The notes beneath the pieces were generated by a model. It was not told the origin of the DNA. It made no database searches and saw only the letters and a program-made list of their open reading frames with translations. DNA of 5,481 nucleotides. It comes from Rhodocyclales bacterium (lineage in GTDB: Bacteria; Pseudomonadota; Gammaproteobacteria; Burkholderiales; Rhodocyclaceae). The number at the start of each line of letters is the position of its first letter. The stretch's first letter is position 1. Where the stretch lies: positions 1 to 5,481 of the forward strand of contig JAJTBM010000223.1 in assembly GCA_021286885.1 (NCBI GenBank). The letters run 5' to 3'. Below, piece by piece: positions 1 to 5,481 of the stretch. Position numbers and translations under genes: made by a program.

Positions 1-45
1 GTGGCGGATCAATGGGGAGAGACACGGTGACGCCTCAAATGAAAC

Positions 46-64
46 CGCCCCGCGTTGCGGGGCG
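46..64. terminator. Terminator hairpin after nuoN, possibly bidirectional
   Basis: A perfect 8-bp GC-rich inverted repeat, CGCCCCGC-GTT-GCGGGGCG, begins 20 nt beyond the nuoN stop. Read as the nuo transcript (minus strand) it is followed by GTTTCATTT, a weak U-tract. Read on the plus strand it is followed by TTGTTTAATT, a better one. It probably ends the nuo operon, and it could also end a converging plus-strand gene. Confidence 0.75.
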
Positions 65-83
65 TTGTTTAATTACAGCCGGC

Positions 84-1565
84 TCAGGTCAGGGAACGCA
101 TCAAGGCGTAGGCACACAAGGACATGAGGAACTGGGGGAACAAGCCAAGAGCTGCCACCGCCAAGCCGTTGGCGGAAACCAGCACCTTGATGAACAGGGG
201 ACCTTCGATGGGCTCCTGAATCTTGGGCTCATCGAAATACATGAGCTTGACCACACGCAGGTAGTAAAAGGCCCCCACCAAGGAGACCCGCACCGCGGCC
301 ACGGCCAGCCAGTAGTAGCCAGCAGCCACAACCGCCTGCAGCACGGAGAACTTGGCGAAGAAGCCCACGAAGAAGGGAATGCCGGCCATGGACAGCATGA
401 CGAACATCATCATTGCGGCAAACCAGGGGCTGCGCTTGTTCAAGCCCTTGAAGTCATCCAGTTCGTCGGATTCGAAGCCAGCCCGGGTCAGCATCATGAT
501 CAGGCCGAAACCCGCCAGGGTGGTGAGCACATAGGTCACCACGTAGAACATGGCAGAGCTGTAGGCATTCAGGGCAAAGCGGGCATCACCGCCCACCACG
601 CCGGTGACGATACCCAGGAGCATGAAGCCCATGTGGGAAATGGCGGAATAGGCCAGCATGCGCTTGATGTTGGTCTGGGCGATGGCCACCAGATTACCGA
701 TACCCATGGACAGTACGGACAGCACGATCAACATGCCCTGCCAGTCGGCAGCCTGGGTGATCAGACCGCTCACCAGAAGCCGCATCACGATGGCAAAGGC
801 AGCCAGCTTGGGGGCGGCGGCGATGAACAGGGTCACGGAAGTGGGGGCGCCGTGGTACACATCGGGAACCCACATGTGGAAGGGCACGACCCCAAGCTTG
901 AAAGCCAGACCCGCCACCAGGAACACGATGCCGAACACCAGTACGCTCTTGTCCACCGAGTAGGTGTACAGACGCTCACCCACTTCGGTGATCTCCAGGG
1001 AGCCCGTGGCACCATAGATCATGGACATGCCGTACAGCAGCAGACCGGAAGCCAGGGCGCCGAGGATGAAGTACTTCATGGCGGCCTCGGTGGAGATGGC
1101 GCTCTCCCGATTGAGGGCCACCATGGCATACAGGGACAGGGACATCATTTCCAGGCCCAGGTACAGGGTCAGGAAGTGATTGGCCGAGATCATCACCAGC
1201 ATGCCCAGCGTCGCCAGCAGGGCCAGGACGAAGTATTCGCCCTTGGGGATGGCCTGGCGGTCCTGGATATACTCGCGGGAATAGAACAGGGCCAGCATCA
1301 CGGCGCCATAGACCAGGAGCTTCAGCAGGTCGGCCATCATGTCATCGACGAACATACCGCTGAAGGTGTAGACCACCTCGGTATTGCTGGTCAGCAGGGT
1401 AATGGCCGCACAGCCCAGCAGGGTCAGCTGGGTGAGCACGAATGTCAGGGTACGCCGGGGACTCTTGACTCCGAGATCCACGAGCAGGATCACGCATGCC
1501 ATGAAGAGCAGGAAGATTTCCGGCGCTGCGGGGTACAGGCTGGGGGCGACAAAATCGTTGAACAT
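84..1565 (-). CDS. nuoN: NADH-quinone oxidoreductase subunit N (antiporter-like pump)
   Basis: NuoN is the antiporter-like proton-pumping subunit of complex I nearest the quinone module, related to MrpD, with about 14 membrane helices. The product is 493 residues, close to E. coli NuoN (485). Key residues: Glu139 in [15 protein letters not shown] (E. coli Glu133), Lys164 in [14 protein letters not shown] (Lys158), Lys223 in [22 protein letters not shown] (Lys217), Lys253 in AAPKLAAF (Lys247) and Lys405 in GFFAKFSV of TM12 (Lys395). TM12 is complete, with [20 protein letters not shown], unlike the nuoM gene upstream. The ATG at 1565-1563 lies 12 nt after the nuoM stop, with only a weak GGTAG before it, so coupling to nuoM translation is likely. 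An arginine (Arg426) sits in a late hydrophobic helix, [17 protein letters not shown], which is unusual. It is the last gene of the operon, followed 20 nt later by a terminator-like hairpin. Confidence 0.97.
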   Translation of the reverse strand: MFNDFVAPSLYPAAPEIFLLFMACVILLVDLGVKSPRRTLTFVLTQLTLLGCAAITLLTSNTEVVYTFSGMFVDDMMADLLKLLVYGAVMLALFYSREYIQDRQAIPKGEYFVLALLATLGMLVMISANHFLTLYLGLEMMSLSLYAMVALNRESAISTEAAMKYFILGALASGLLLYGMSMIYGATGSLEITEVGERLYTYSVDKSVLVFGIVFLVAGLAFKLGVVPFHMWVPDVYHGAPTSVTLFIAAAPKLAAFAIVMRLLVSGLITQAADWQGMLIVLSVLSMGIGNLVAIAQTNIKRMLAYSAISHMGFMLLGIVTGVVGGDARFALNAYSSAMFYVVTYVLTTLAGFGLIMMLTRAGFESDELDDFKGLNKRSPWFAAMMMFVMLSMAGIPFFVGFFAKFSVLQAVVAAGYYWLAVAAVRVSLVGAFYYLRVVKLMYFDEPKIQEPIEGPLFIKVLVSANGLAVAALGLFPQFLMSLCAYALMRSLT

Positions 1566-1577
1566 GTCGGCTACCGA

Positions 1578-3008
1578 TTATTGAATCTTGGTGATGGCAA
1601 CGTGACGGAGGAGGTCATTGACCGATGCATGCATCACCTCCGTAAACGGTTGCGGATAAAGACCCATGCCAAGCACACAAAGCGCCAGCAGGGCAAGAAT
1701 CAGGAACTCCCGGCCATTGATGTCGTTCAGTTCCCGCACATGGTCATTGGCCACGTCGCCGAAAATCACCCGCTTGTACATCCAGAGGGTATAGGCGGCG
1801 CCGACGATCATGGTGGAAGCGGCAGCAAAGGCGATCCAGAAGTTGAACTTCACGGCTCCCATGATCACCATGAACTCGCCGACGAAGCCGGAGGTGGCCG
1901 GCAGGCCGGAGACCACACCGCCGTAATCGGCGATCTGGCGGCTGTGCATGCGGTCGTAGAGTACGCCGATACAGAGGAACATGGCGCCGGACACGAAACC
2001 GTGGGAAATCATCTGCACCAGGGCCCCTTCGATCCCCATGGCACTGAACATGAAGAAGCCCAGGGTGACGAAGCCCATGTGGGAAATGGAGGAGTAGGCC
2101 ACCAGTTTCTTCATGTCGGCCTGGACCAGGGCCACAAAACCGATATAGACCACCGCGATCAGGGACAGGGCGATGACCAGGCCGGCCAGCTCCTGGGAAG
2201 CGTCCGGGGCGATGGGCAGGGAGAAGCGCAGGAAGCCGTAGGCCCCCAGCTTCAGACCGATGGCCGCCAGCACCACGGAACCGCCGGTGGGTGCTTCCAC
2301 GTGGGCGTCAGGTAGCCAGGTATGCACCGGGAACATGGGCACCTTGACCGCGAAAGCGATCAGGAAGGCCAGGAAGATCCAGATCTGGGCCCCCATGGCG
2401 ATCGGCAGCTGATGCCAGTCCAGGATGGAGAAAGAGCCGCCGGACTGGATGAACAGGTACAGCAGGGCCACCAGGAACAACAGGGAACCCAGCAAGGTGT
2501 AGAGGAAGAACTTGATGGCCGCATAGACCCGGTTCGGTCCGCCCCAGACACCGATGATCAGGTACAGGGGGATCAGGGAAGCCTCGAAGAACACATAGAA
2601 GAGCATCCCGTCCAGGGCCGAGAAGATGCCGTTCATGAGGCCGGACATGATCAGGAAGGCCGCGTTGTACTGGGCCACCTTGTTCTCCACCACCTGCCAG
2701 CCAGCCAGCACCACCATCACGGTGATGAAGCTGTTGAGAATCACGAACAGCATGGAAATGCCGTCCACACCCAGGTGGTAGTTGATGTTGAAGCGGGGAA
2801 TCCAGGGCACCAGTTCCACGAACTGCATGGCACTGGTGCTGCTGTCAAAGCCGCTGTAGAGCGGGAAAGTCACCAGGAGGCCGAGAATCGCGCCACACAG
2901 GGCGATGACGCGCGCCATGGGAGCGTTGCGGTCGGAACCGGTTGCCAGCACGAGGAGGCCAGCAAAGATCGGAATCCAGATTGCGAGAGAAAGCAGGGGA
3001 TAAGACAT
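1578..3008 (-). CDS. nuoM: NADH-quinone oxidoreductase subunit M (antiporter-like pump) with an apparent 17-residue internal deletion
   Basis: NuoM is the middle antiporter-like proton-pumping subunit of complex I, related to MrpD. The product is 476 residues; the family usually has about 490-510. Conserved residues present: Glu142 in FFEASLIPLYLIIG (E. coli Glu144), Lys222 in AFAVKVPMFPVHTWLPDAHVEAP (Lys234), Lys253 in GLKLGAYG (Lys265), His336 in QMISHGFVSG, and Glu378 in GFVGEFM of TM12 (Glu407). The start ATG has AAGGA 5 nt upstream. The oddity is at residues 363-370, GGVVSGLP: only 3 residues separate GG from GLP, where NuoL and NuoN of this window have 20 between the matching positions. 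The missing 17 residues are the first half of broken helix TM12. The frame is kept and everything on both sides looks normal, so a protein can be made, but proton transfer through it is doubtful. The stop TAA lies 12 nt before nuoN. Confidence 0.96.
   Translation of the reverse strand: MSYPLLSLAIWIPIFAGLLVLATGSDRNAPMARVIALCGAILGLLVTFPLYSGFDSSTSAMQFVELVPWIPRFNINYHLGVDGISMLFVILNSFITVMVVLAGWQVVENKVAQYNAAFLIMSGLMNGIFSALDGMLFYVFFEASLIPLYLIIGVWGGPNRVYAAIKFFLYTLLGSLLFLVALLYLFIQSGGSFSILDWHQLPIAMGAQIWIFLAFLIAFAVKVPMFPVHTWLPDAHVEAPTGGSVVLAAIGLKLGAYGFLRFSLPIAPDASQELAGLVIALSLIAVVYIGFVALVQADMKKLVAYSSISHMGFVTLGFFMFSAMGIEGALVQMISHGFVSGAMFLCIGVLYDRMHSRQIADYGGVVSGLPATSGFVGEFMVIMGAVKFNFWIAFAAASTMIVGAAYTLWMYKRVIFGDVANDHVRELNDINGREFLILALLALCVLGMGLYPQPFTEVMHASVNDLLRHVAITKIQ
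1905..1919 (-). other. Junction of the apparent 51-nt in-frame deletion in nuoM
   Basis: Residues 364-368 (G V V S G) bridge the loop after TM11 straight to the G-L-P of TM12. The paralogs give the reference. In NuoL, GG 377-378 to GTP 399-401 has 20 residues between. In NuoN, KG 373-374 to GIP 395-397 has 20. Here there are 3. Spacing from the TM11 His to GG is 28 in NuoM and 29 in NuoL. Spacing from the Pro to the TM12 Glu/Lys is 8 in all three. A TCCGGC hexamer occurs at the junction (1910-1905) and again 15 nt later (1895-1890); whether it played a part cannot be told without the missing sequence. Confidence 0.75.
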
Positions 3009-3013
3009 GTTTT

Positions 3014-3018
3014 TCCTT
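3014..3018 (-). promoter_or_regulatory. Ribosome binding site of nuoM
   Basis: In the 21-nt spacer after the nuoL stop the minus strand reads AAGGA, then AAAAC, then ATG. The 5-nt spacing supports the ATG at 3008-3006 as the nuoM start. Confidence 0.7.
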
Positions 3019-3029
3019 GCCGTTCTACC

Positions 3030-5060
3030 TTAGACGCGAACCCAAAGGGTCAGCAGCAGCAACAGGCCGATGATCATGGTGAAAGCGTAGTGATAGACAT
3101 AGCCGGTCTGGAAGTAACGGACCACTGCCGCCATCCAGCCAACCACCTTGGCAGAGCCATTGACGATGAAACCGTCGATGACCGCCACGTCCCCTCCCCG
3201 CCACAGGCCGCGTCCCAGGAGACGTGCGCCACCGGCAAAGACGGTTTCGTTGATCTTGTCGAAGAAATACTTGTTTTCCAGGATGGCATTGATGCCGGAG
3301 AAGCGACGCTGGATCGCAGCCGGAATGTCAGGGCGCTTCATGTAGAAGAACCAGGCCACCACCACGCCGGACAAGGCCAGCCAGAACGGCGCCGTCTTGA
3401 AGGCATGGGCCACCATGGCCAGGGGGCCGTGGAATTCGTGAGCCAGTTCCTCCATGACCGGATGGGCCACCTTATCGATATGGATGACGCCCTCGAAGTA
3501 ACCGCCGTACAGCAGGGGCTCGATCGCCACATAACCGATCAGAACGGAAGGAATGGCCAGCAGCACCAGGGGCAGGGTCACCACCCAGGGACTCTCATGG
3601 GGCTTCTGCCCGGGGGCCAGACCGTGATGATGGTCATGAGACACCTCCTCGTCGTCGTGGTCACCCGTATGCTCGTCGTGATGAGCCTTGCCGAACCGCT
3701 CTTCCCCGTGGAACACCAGGAAATACATGCGGAAGGAGTAGAAGGCCGTCACGAAGACCCCGGCCAGCACGGCGAAGTAGGCAAAGCCGGCACCCGGGAT
3801 ATGGGAGGCAGCCACCGCTTCGATGATGGAATCCTTGGAGTAGAAGCCGGCGAAGAAGGGCGTGCCGATCAAGGCCAGGGAACCCAGCAGGCTGGTGATC
3901 CAGGTGAAGGGCATGTATTTCCAGAGGCCGCCCATGTTGCGCATGTCCTGATCGTGGTGCATGCCGATGATCACCGAACCGGCGCCCAGGAACAGCAGAG
4001 CCTTGAAGAAAGCGTGGGTCATCAGGTGGAACACGGCCACGGAGTAGGCGGAAGCCCCCAGGGCCACGGTCATGTACCCCAGCTGGGAGAGAGTGGAATA
4101 AGCCACCACCCGCTTGATGTCGTTCTGGATGATGCCCAGGAACCCCATGAACAAGGCAGTGATGGCACCGATCACCAGCACGAAGGACAGGGCCGTGGTG
4201 GACATCTCGAACAGGGGCGACATGCGGGACACCATGAAGATACCGGCCGTCACCATGGTTGCCGCGTGAATCAGGGCGGAAATGGGGGTCGGGCCTTCCA
4301 TGGAGTCAGGCAGCCACACATGCAGGGGAACCTGGGCAGACTTACCCATGGCGCCGATGAACAGGCAGATACAGACCACGGTCATCAGGGACCAGTCGGC
4401 CGCACCCCAGATATTGATGGTGGTGTTGGCGAATTCCGGCGCCTTGGCAAACACGGTGGCGTAATCCAGGGAGCCGAAGTGAGCCAGCACCAGGCCGATA
4501 CCCAGGATGAAGCCGAAGTCACCCACCCGGTTCACCAGGAAGGCCTTCATGTTGGCAAAGATGGCGGTGGGACGGGTGTACCAGAAACCGATCAGCAGGT
4601 AGGAAACGAGGCCCACGGCTTCCCAGCCGAAGAAGAGCTGCATGAAGTTGTTGCTCATCACCAGCATCAGCATGGAGAAGGTGAACAACGAGATGTAGCT
4701 GAAGAAACGGTTATAACCGGGATCCTCATGCATGTAGCCAATGGTGTAGATGTGCACCATCAGGGACACGAAAGTCACCACCAGCATCATGGTGGCGGTG
4801 AGCGAATCGATCAGGAAGCCCACATGGAAGCTGTAGTCGCCGGTGGTCATCCAGGTATAGACGGGACCATTGAAGGTGTTGCCGGCCATCACGTCCTGGA
4901 ACACCAGCACGGAACCGATGAAGGACACCGCCACCCCGGCAATGGTCACCGTATGGCCCAGCCAGCGCGGAATCACCCGGCACAACAGACCGGCCACCGC
5001 CGCCCCGAACAGGGGGGCCAGGGCCACGAGCAAGTAAAGTTTCTGCATTTCCATGTTCAT
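3030..5060 (-). CDS. nuoL: NADH-quinone oxidoreductase subunit L (distal antiporter-like pump)
   Basis: NuoL is the most distal proton-pumping subunit of complex I, related to MrpA. The product is 676 residues, longer than E. coli NuoL (613) but usual for betaproteobacteria. Key residues are all present: Glu147 in FFGWEAVG (E. coli Glu144), Lys240 in GAMGKSAQVPLHVWLPD (Lys229), His345, His349 and Lys353 in HLMTHAFFKALLF (His334, His338, Lys342), and Lys409 in GFYSKD of TM12 (Lys399). Residues 451-479 form a soluble loop rich in His, Asp and Glu. The C-terminal part (about 555-676) should hold the long lateral helix and the final membrane anchor (YAFTMIIGLLLLLTLWV). The ATG forms TGATG with the nuoK stop. 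Met3 and Met5 are possible alternative starts: AAGGG (5068-5064) lies 3 nt before Met1 but 9 nt before Met3. Not one TTA, CTA or TCA codon is used in the gene. Confidence 0.98.
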   Translation of the reverse strand: MNMEMQKLYLLVALAPLFGAAVAGLLCRVIPRWLGHTVTIAGVAVSFIGSVLVFQDVMAGNTFNGPVYTWMTTGDYSFHVGFLIDSLTATMMLVVTFVSLMVHIYTIGYMHEDPGYNRFFSYISLFTFSMLMLVMSNNFMQLFFGWEAVGLVSYLLIGFWYTRPTAIFANMKAFLVNRVGDFGFILGIGLVLAHFGSLDYATVFAKAPEFANTTINIWGAADWSLMTVVCICLFIGAMGKSAQVPLHVWLPDSMEGPTPISALIHAATMVTAGIFMVSRMSPLFEMSTTALSFVLVIGAITALFMGFLGIIQNDIKRVVAYSTLSQLGYMTVALGASAYSVAVFHLMTHAFFKALLFLGAGSVIIGMHHDQDMRNMGGLWKYMPFTWITSLLGSLALIGTPFFAGFYSKDSIIEAVAASHIPGAGFAYFAVLAGVFVTAFYSFRMYFLVFHGEERFGKAHHDEHTGDHDDEEVSHDHHHGLAPGQKPHESPWVVTLPLVLLAIPSVLIGYVAIEPLLYGGYFEGVIHIDKVAHPVMEELAHEFHGPLAMVAHAFKTAPFWLALSGVVVAWFFYMKRPDIPAAIQRRFSGINAILENKYFFDKINETVFAGGARLLGRGLWRGGDVAVIDGFIVNGSAKVVGWMAAVVRYFQTGYVYHYAFTMIIGLLLLLTLWVRV
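3624..3710 (-). other. His- and acid-rich loop in NuoL
   Basis: Residues 451-479 of NuoL contain 9 histidines and 10 Asp/Glu within 29 residues, with clusters HDEH, DHDDEE and HDHHH, between the helix ending YSFRMYFLVF and the helix starting SPWVVTLPLVL. E. coli NuoL lacks such a long insert. As I recall, similar His-rich stretches before GLAPGQKPHESPWVV occur in betaproteobacterial NuoL. The composition would allow metal binding, but nothing in the sequence proves it. Confidence 0.7.
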
Positions 5061-5365
5061 CAGCCCTTCAGACTATCCAGGTCATCCACGTGGATGGTCT
5101 TCAGATTGCGGAACAGCAGGACCAGGATGGCCAGGCCCACAGCTGCCTCGGCGGCCGCCACCGCCAGGATGAAGAACACGAACAGTTGCCCGTTCGGGTC
5201 CTGCATGTAGCGGGAAAAGGCCACGAAGTTCATGTTGACGGACAGGAGCATCAGCTCGATGGCCATCAGAAGGACGATCAGGTTCTTCCTGTTGAGGAAG
5301 ATGCCGACGATGCTGATCGCGAACAAGATCGCGCCCAGAATCAGAAAGTGGGACAAGCTAAGCAA
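5060..5365 (-). CDS. nuoK: NADH-quinone oxidoreductase subunit K
   Basis: NuoK is a small three-helix membrane subunit of complex I, homologous to MrpC, between NuoJ and the antiporter-like subunits. The product is 101 residues, the usual family length, beginning (M)[10 protein letters not shown]. Three hydrophobic helices lie at about residues 3-22, 28-50 and 60-84. The two membrane glutamates needed for proton transfer are present: Glu37 in [10 protein letters not shown] (E. coli Glu36) and Glu73 in AAAEAAVG (E. coli Glu72). The start is TTG at 5365-5363, chosen because a strong GGGGAGGT lies just upstream and because it gives the family N-terminus. The frame stays open back to 5425, where another TTG overlaps the nuoJ stop; that start would add 20 polar residues with no family match. 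The stop TGA (5062-5060) overlaps the nuoL ATG by one base, suggesting translational coupling. Confidence 0.96.
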   Translation of the reverse strand: MLSLSHFLILGAILFAISIVGIFLNRKNLIVLLMAIELMLLSVNMNFVAFSRYMQDPNGQLFVFFILAVAAAEAAVGLAILVLLFRNLKTIHVDDLDSLKG

Positions 5366-5368
5366 GGT

Positions 5369-5376
5369 ACCTCCCC
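5369..5376 (-). promoter_or_regulatory. Ribosome binding site of nuoK (decides a TTG start)
   Basis: The minus strand reads GGGGAGGT, then ACC, then TTG. This strong Shine-Dalgarno match just before the TTG at 5365-5363 supports that codon as the start. No ATG or GTG in frame gives the expected NuoK N-terminus. The spacing (3-4 nt) is on the short side. Confidence 0.75.
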
Positions 5377-5389
5377 GTATTCTCAGTGC

Positions 5390-5412
5390 CGCCGCCCCTC
5401 CCCGGAGCGGCG
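5390..5412 (-). other. Predicted hairpin in the nuoJ-nuoK spacer
   Basis: In the transcript the sequence GCCGCUCC, loop GGGGA, GGGGCGGC can fold into an 8-bp stem, or 9 bp with the flanking C-G pair. The stem contains one G-U wobble (5396/5406), which would be a C-A mismatch on the other strand, so it fits the sense RNA better. It ends about 14 nt before the nuoK Shine-Dalgarno sequence. No U-tract follows, so it does not look like an intrinsic terminator. It could affect mRNA stability or ribosome access to nuoK, but that is inference. Confidence 0.45.
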
Positions 5413-5421
5413 ATGCAATTT

Positions 5422-5481
5422 TCAATCCTGTTTTTCAACCGGCATCTTCACGACACGCACACGATCAGCTGCCTTGACGCG
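5422..5481 (-). CDS. nuoJ: NADH-quinone oxidoreductase subunit J, C-terminal end (partial)
   Basis: Only the last 19 codons and a TGA stop (5424-5422) are inside the window; the 5' part runs off the right edge. The visible peptide reads [20 protein letters not shown] basic, hydrophilic tail with a 'VKMP.EKQ'-like ending resembles the cytoplasmic C-terminus of betaproteobacterial NuoJ as I recall it. NuoJ is a membrane subunit of complex I beside NuoK and NuoH; its TM3 contributes to the link between quinone reduction and proton translocation. None of the membrane helices can be seen here. The identification rests on this short tail and on its place directly upstream of nuoK, the standard nuo gene order. 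The 56-nt gap to nuoK is the widest intergenic spacer among the nuo genes seen here. Confidence 0.85.
   Translation of the reverse strand, partial: RVKAADRVRVVKMPVEKQD

Noticed and set aside
1566..1577. Promoter or regulatory site between nuoM and nuoN
   Set aside because: The gap is only 12 nt, with no promoter-like elements. It is an ordinary within-operon spacer.
1624..1635. Perfect 12-bp palindrome GATGCATGCATC
   Set aside because: It lies inside nuoM, encoding the family-typical VMHAS near the C-terminus, and has no partner site or promoter context. It is best explained by coding sequence.
12..5210. An almost unbroken plus-strand reading frame opposite nuoN, nuoM and nuoL (767 and 962 residues, rich in His, Gln and Gly)
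   Set aside because: nuoL, nuoM and nuoN all share one minus-strand frame, and this frame is its exact codon-by-codon complement. It can only be stopped where the sense genes use TTA, CTA or TCA, which are rare at high GC. The single break, at 2313-2315, is a CTA leucine codon in nuoM. The His/Gln-rich product is simply the complement of CTG, ATG, GTG and similar hydrophobic codons. No family resemblance was seen.
5366..5425. N-terminal extension of NuoK by 20 residues from a TTG overlapping the nuoJ stop
   Set aside because: The extension is polar, rich in Gly, Arg and Ala, unlike any NuoK I know, and covers the hairpin and the Shine-Dalgarno sequence of the internal TTG start that gives the normal 101-residue protein.

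Overview
The window is the 3' end of a bacterial nuo operon, which encodes the proton-translocating NADH:quinone oxidoreductase (respiratory complex I). Every gene I can support lies on the minus strand. Reading in the direction of transcription (right to left) the order is nuoJ (last 19 codons only), nuoK, nuoL, nuoM, nuoN, followed by a GC-rich hairpin that looks like the operon terminator. No RNA gene, mobile element, CRISPR array or internal promoter is visible. The operon promoter must lie outside the window, upstream of nuoJ.

The protein sequences and the roughly 60% GC (estimated by eye) suggest a betaproteobacterium. The clues are NuoK ending in [17 protein letters not shown], NuoL carrying a His-rich loop followed by GLAPGQKPHESPWVV, and NuoM ending in DLLRHVAITKIQ. 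A Rhodocyclales-type organism is possible, but that is a guess from recall and I could not run a search.

Layout: 5422-5481 nuoJ 3' end; 5366-5421 a 56-nt spacer with a hairpin and the nuoK ribosome binding site; 5060-5365 nuoK, starting at TTG; 3030-5060 nuoL, overlapping nuoK by one base (TGATG); 3009-3029 spacer; 1578-3008 nuoM; 1566-1577 spacer; 84-1565 nuoN; 46-64 terminator hairpin; 1-40 the edge of whatever lies beyond, not assignable. The products are all integral membrane subunits. NuoL, NuoM and NuoN are the three Mrp-antiporter-like pump modules, and NuoJ and NuoK help link them to the quinone site.

The main anomaly is in NuoM. Measured against its own paralogs in this window, it lacks exactly 17 residues (51 nt, in frame) between the conserved GG after TM11 and the conserved G-x-P in TM12. 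NuoL and NuoN both have 20 residues there and NuoM has 3, while the flanking spacings agree. The missing piece is the first half of the broken helix TM12, part of the proton path. It may be a real deletion that disables or alters one pump, or an assembly artefact. The rest of the window is an ordinary housekeeping operon, and I see no undescribed system.
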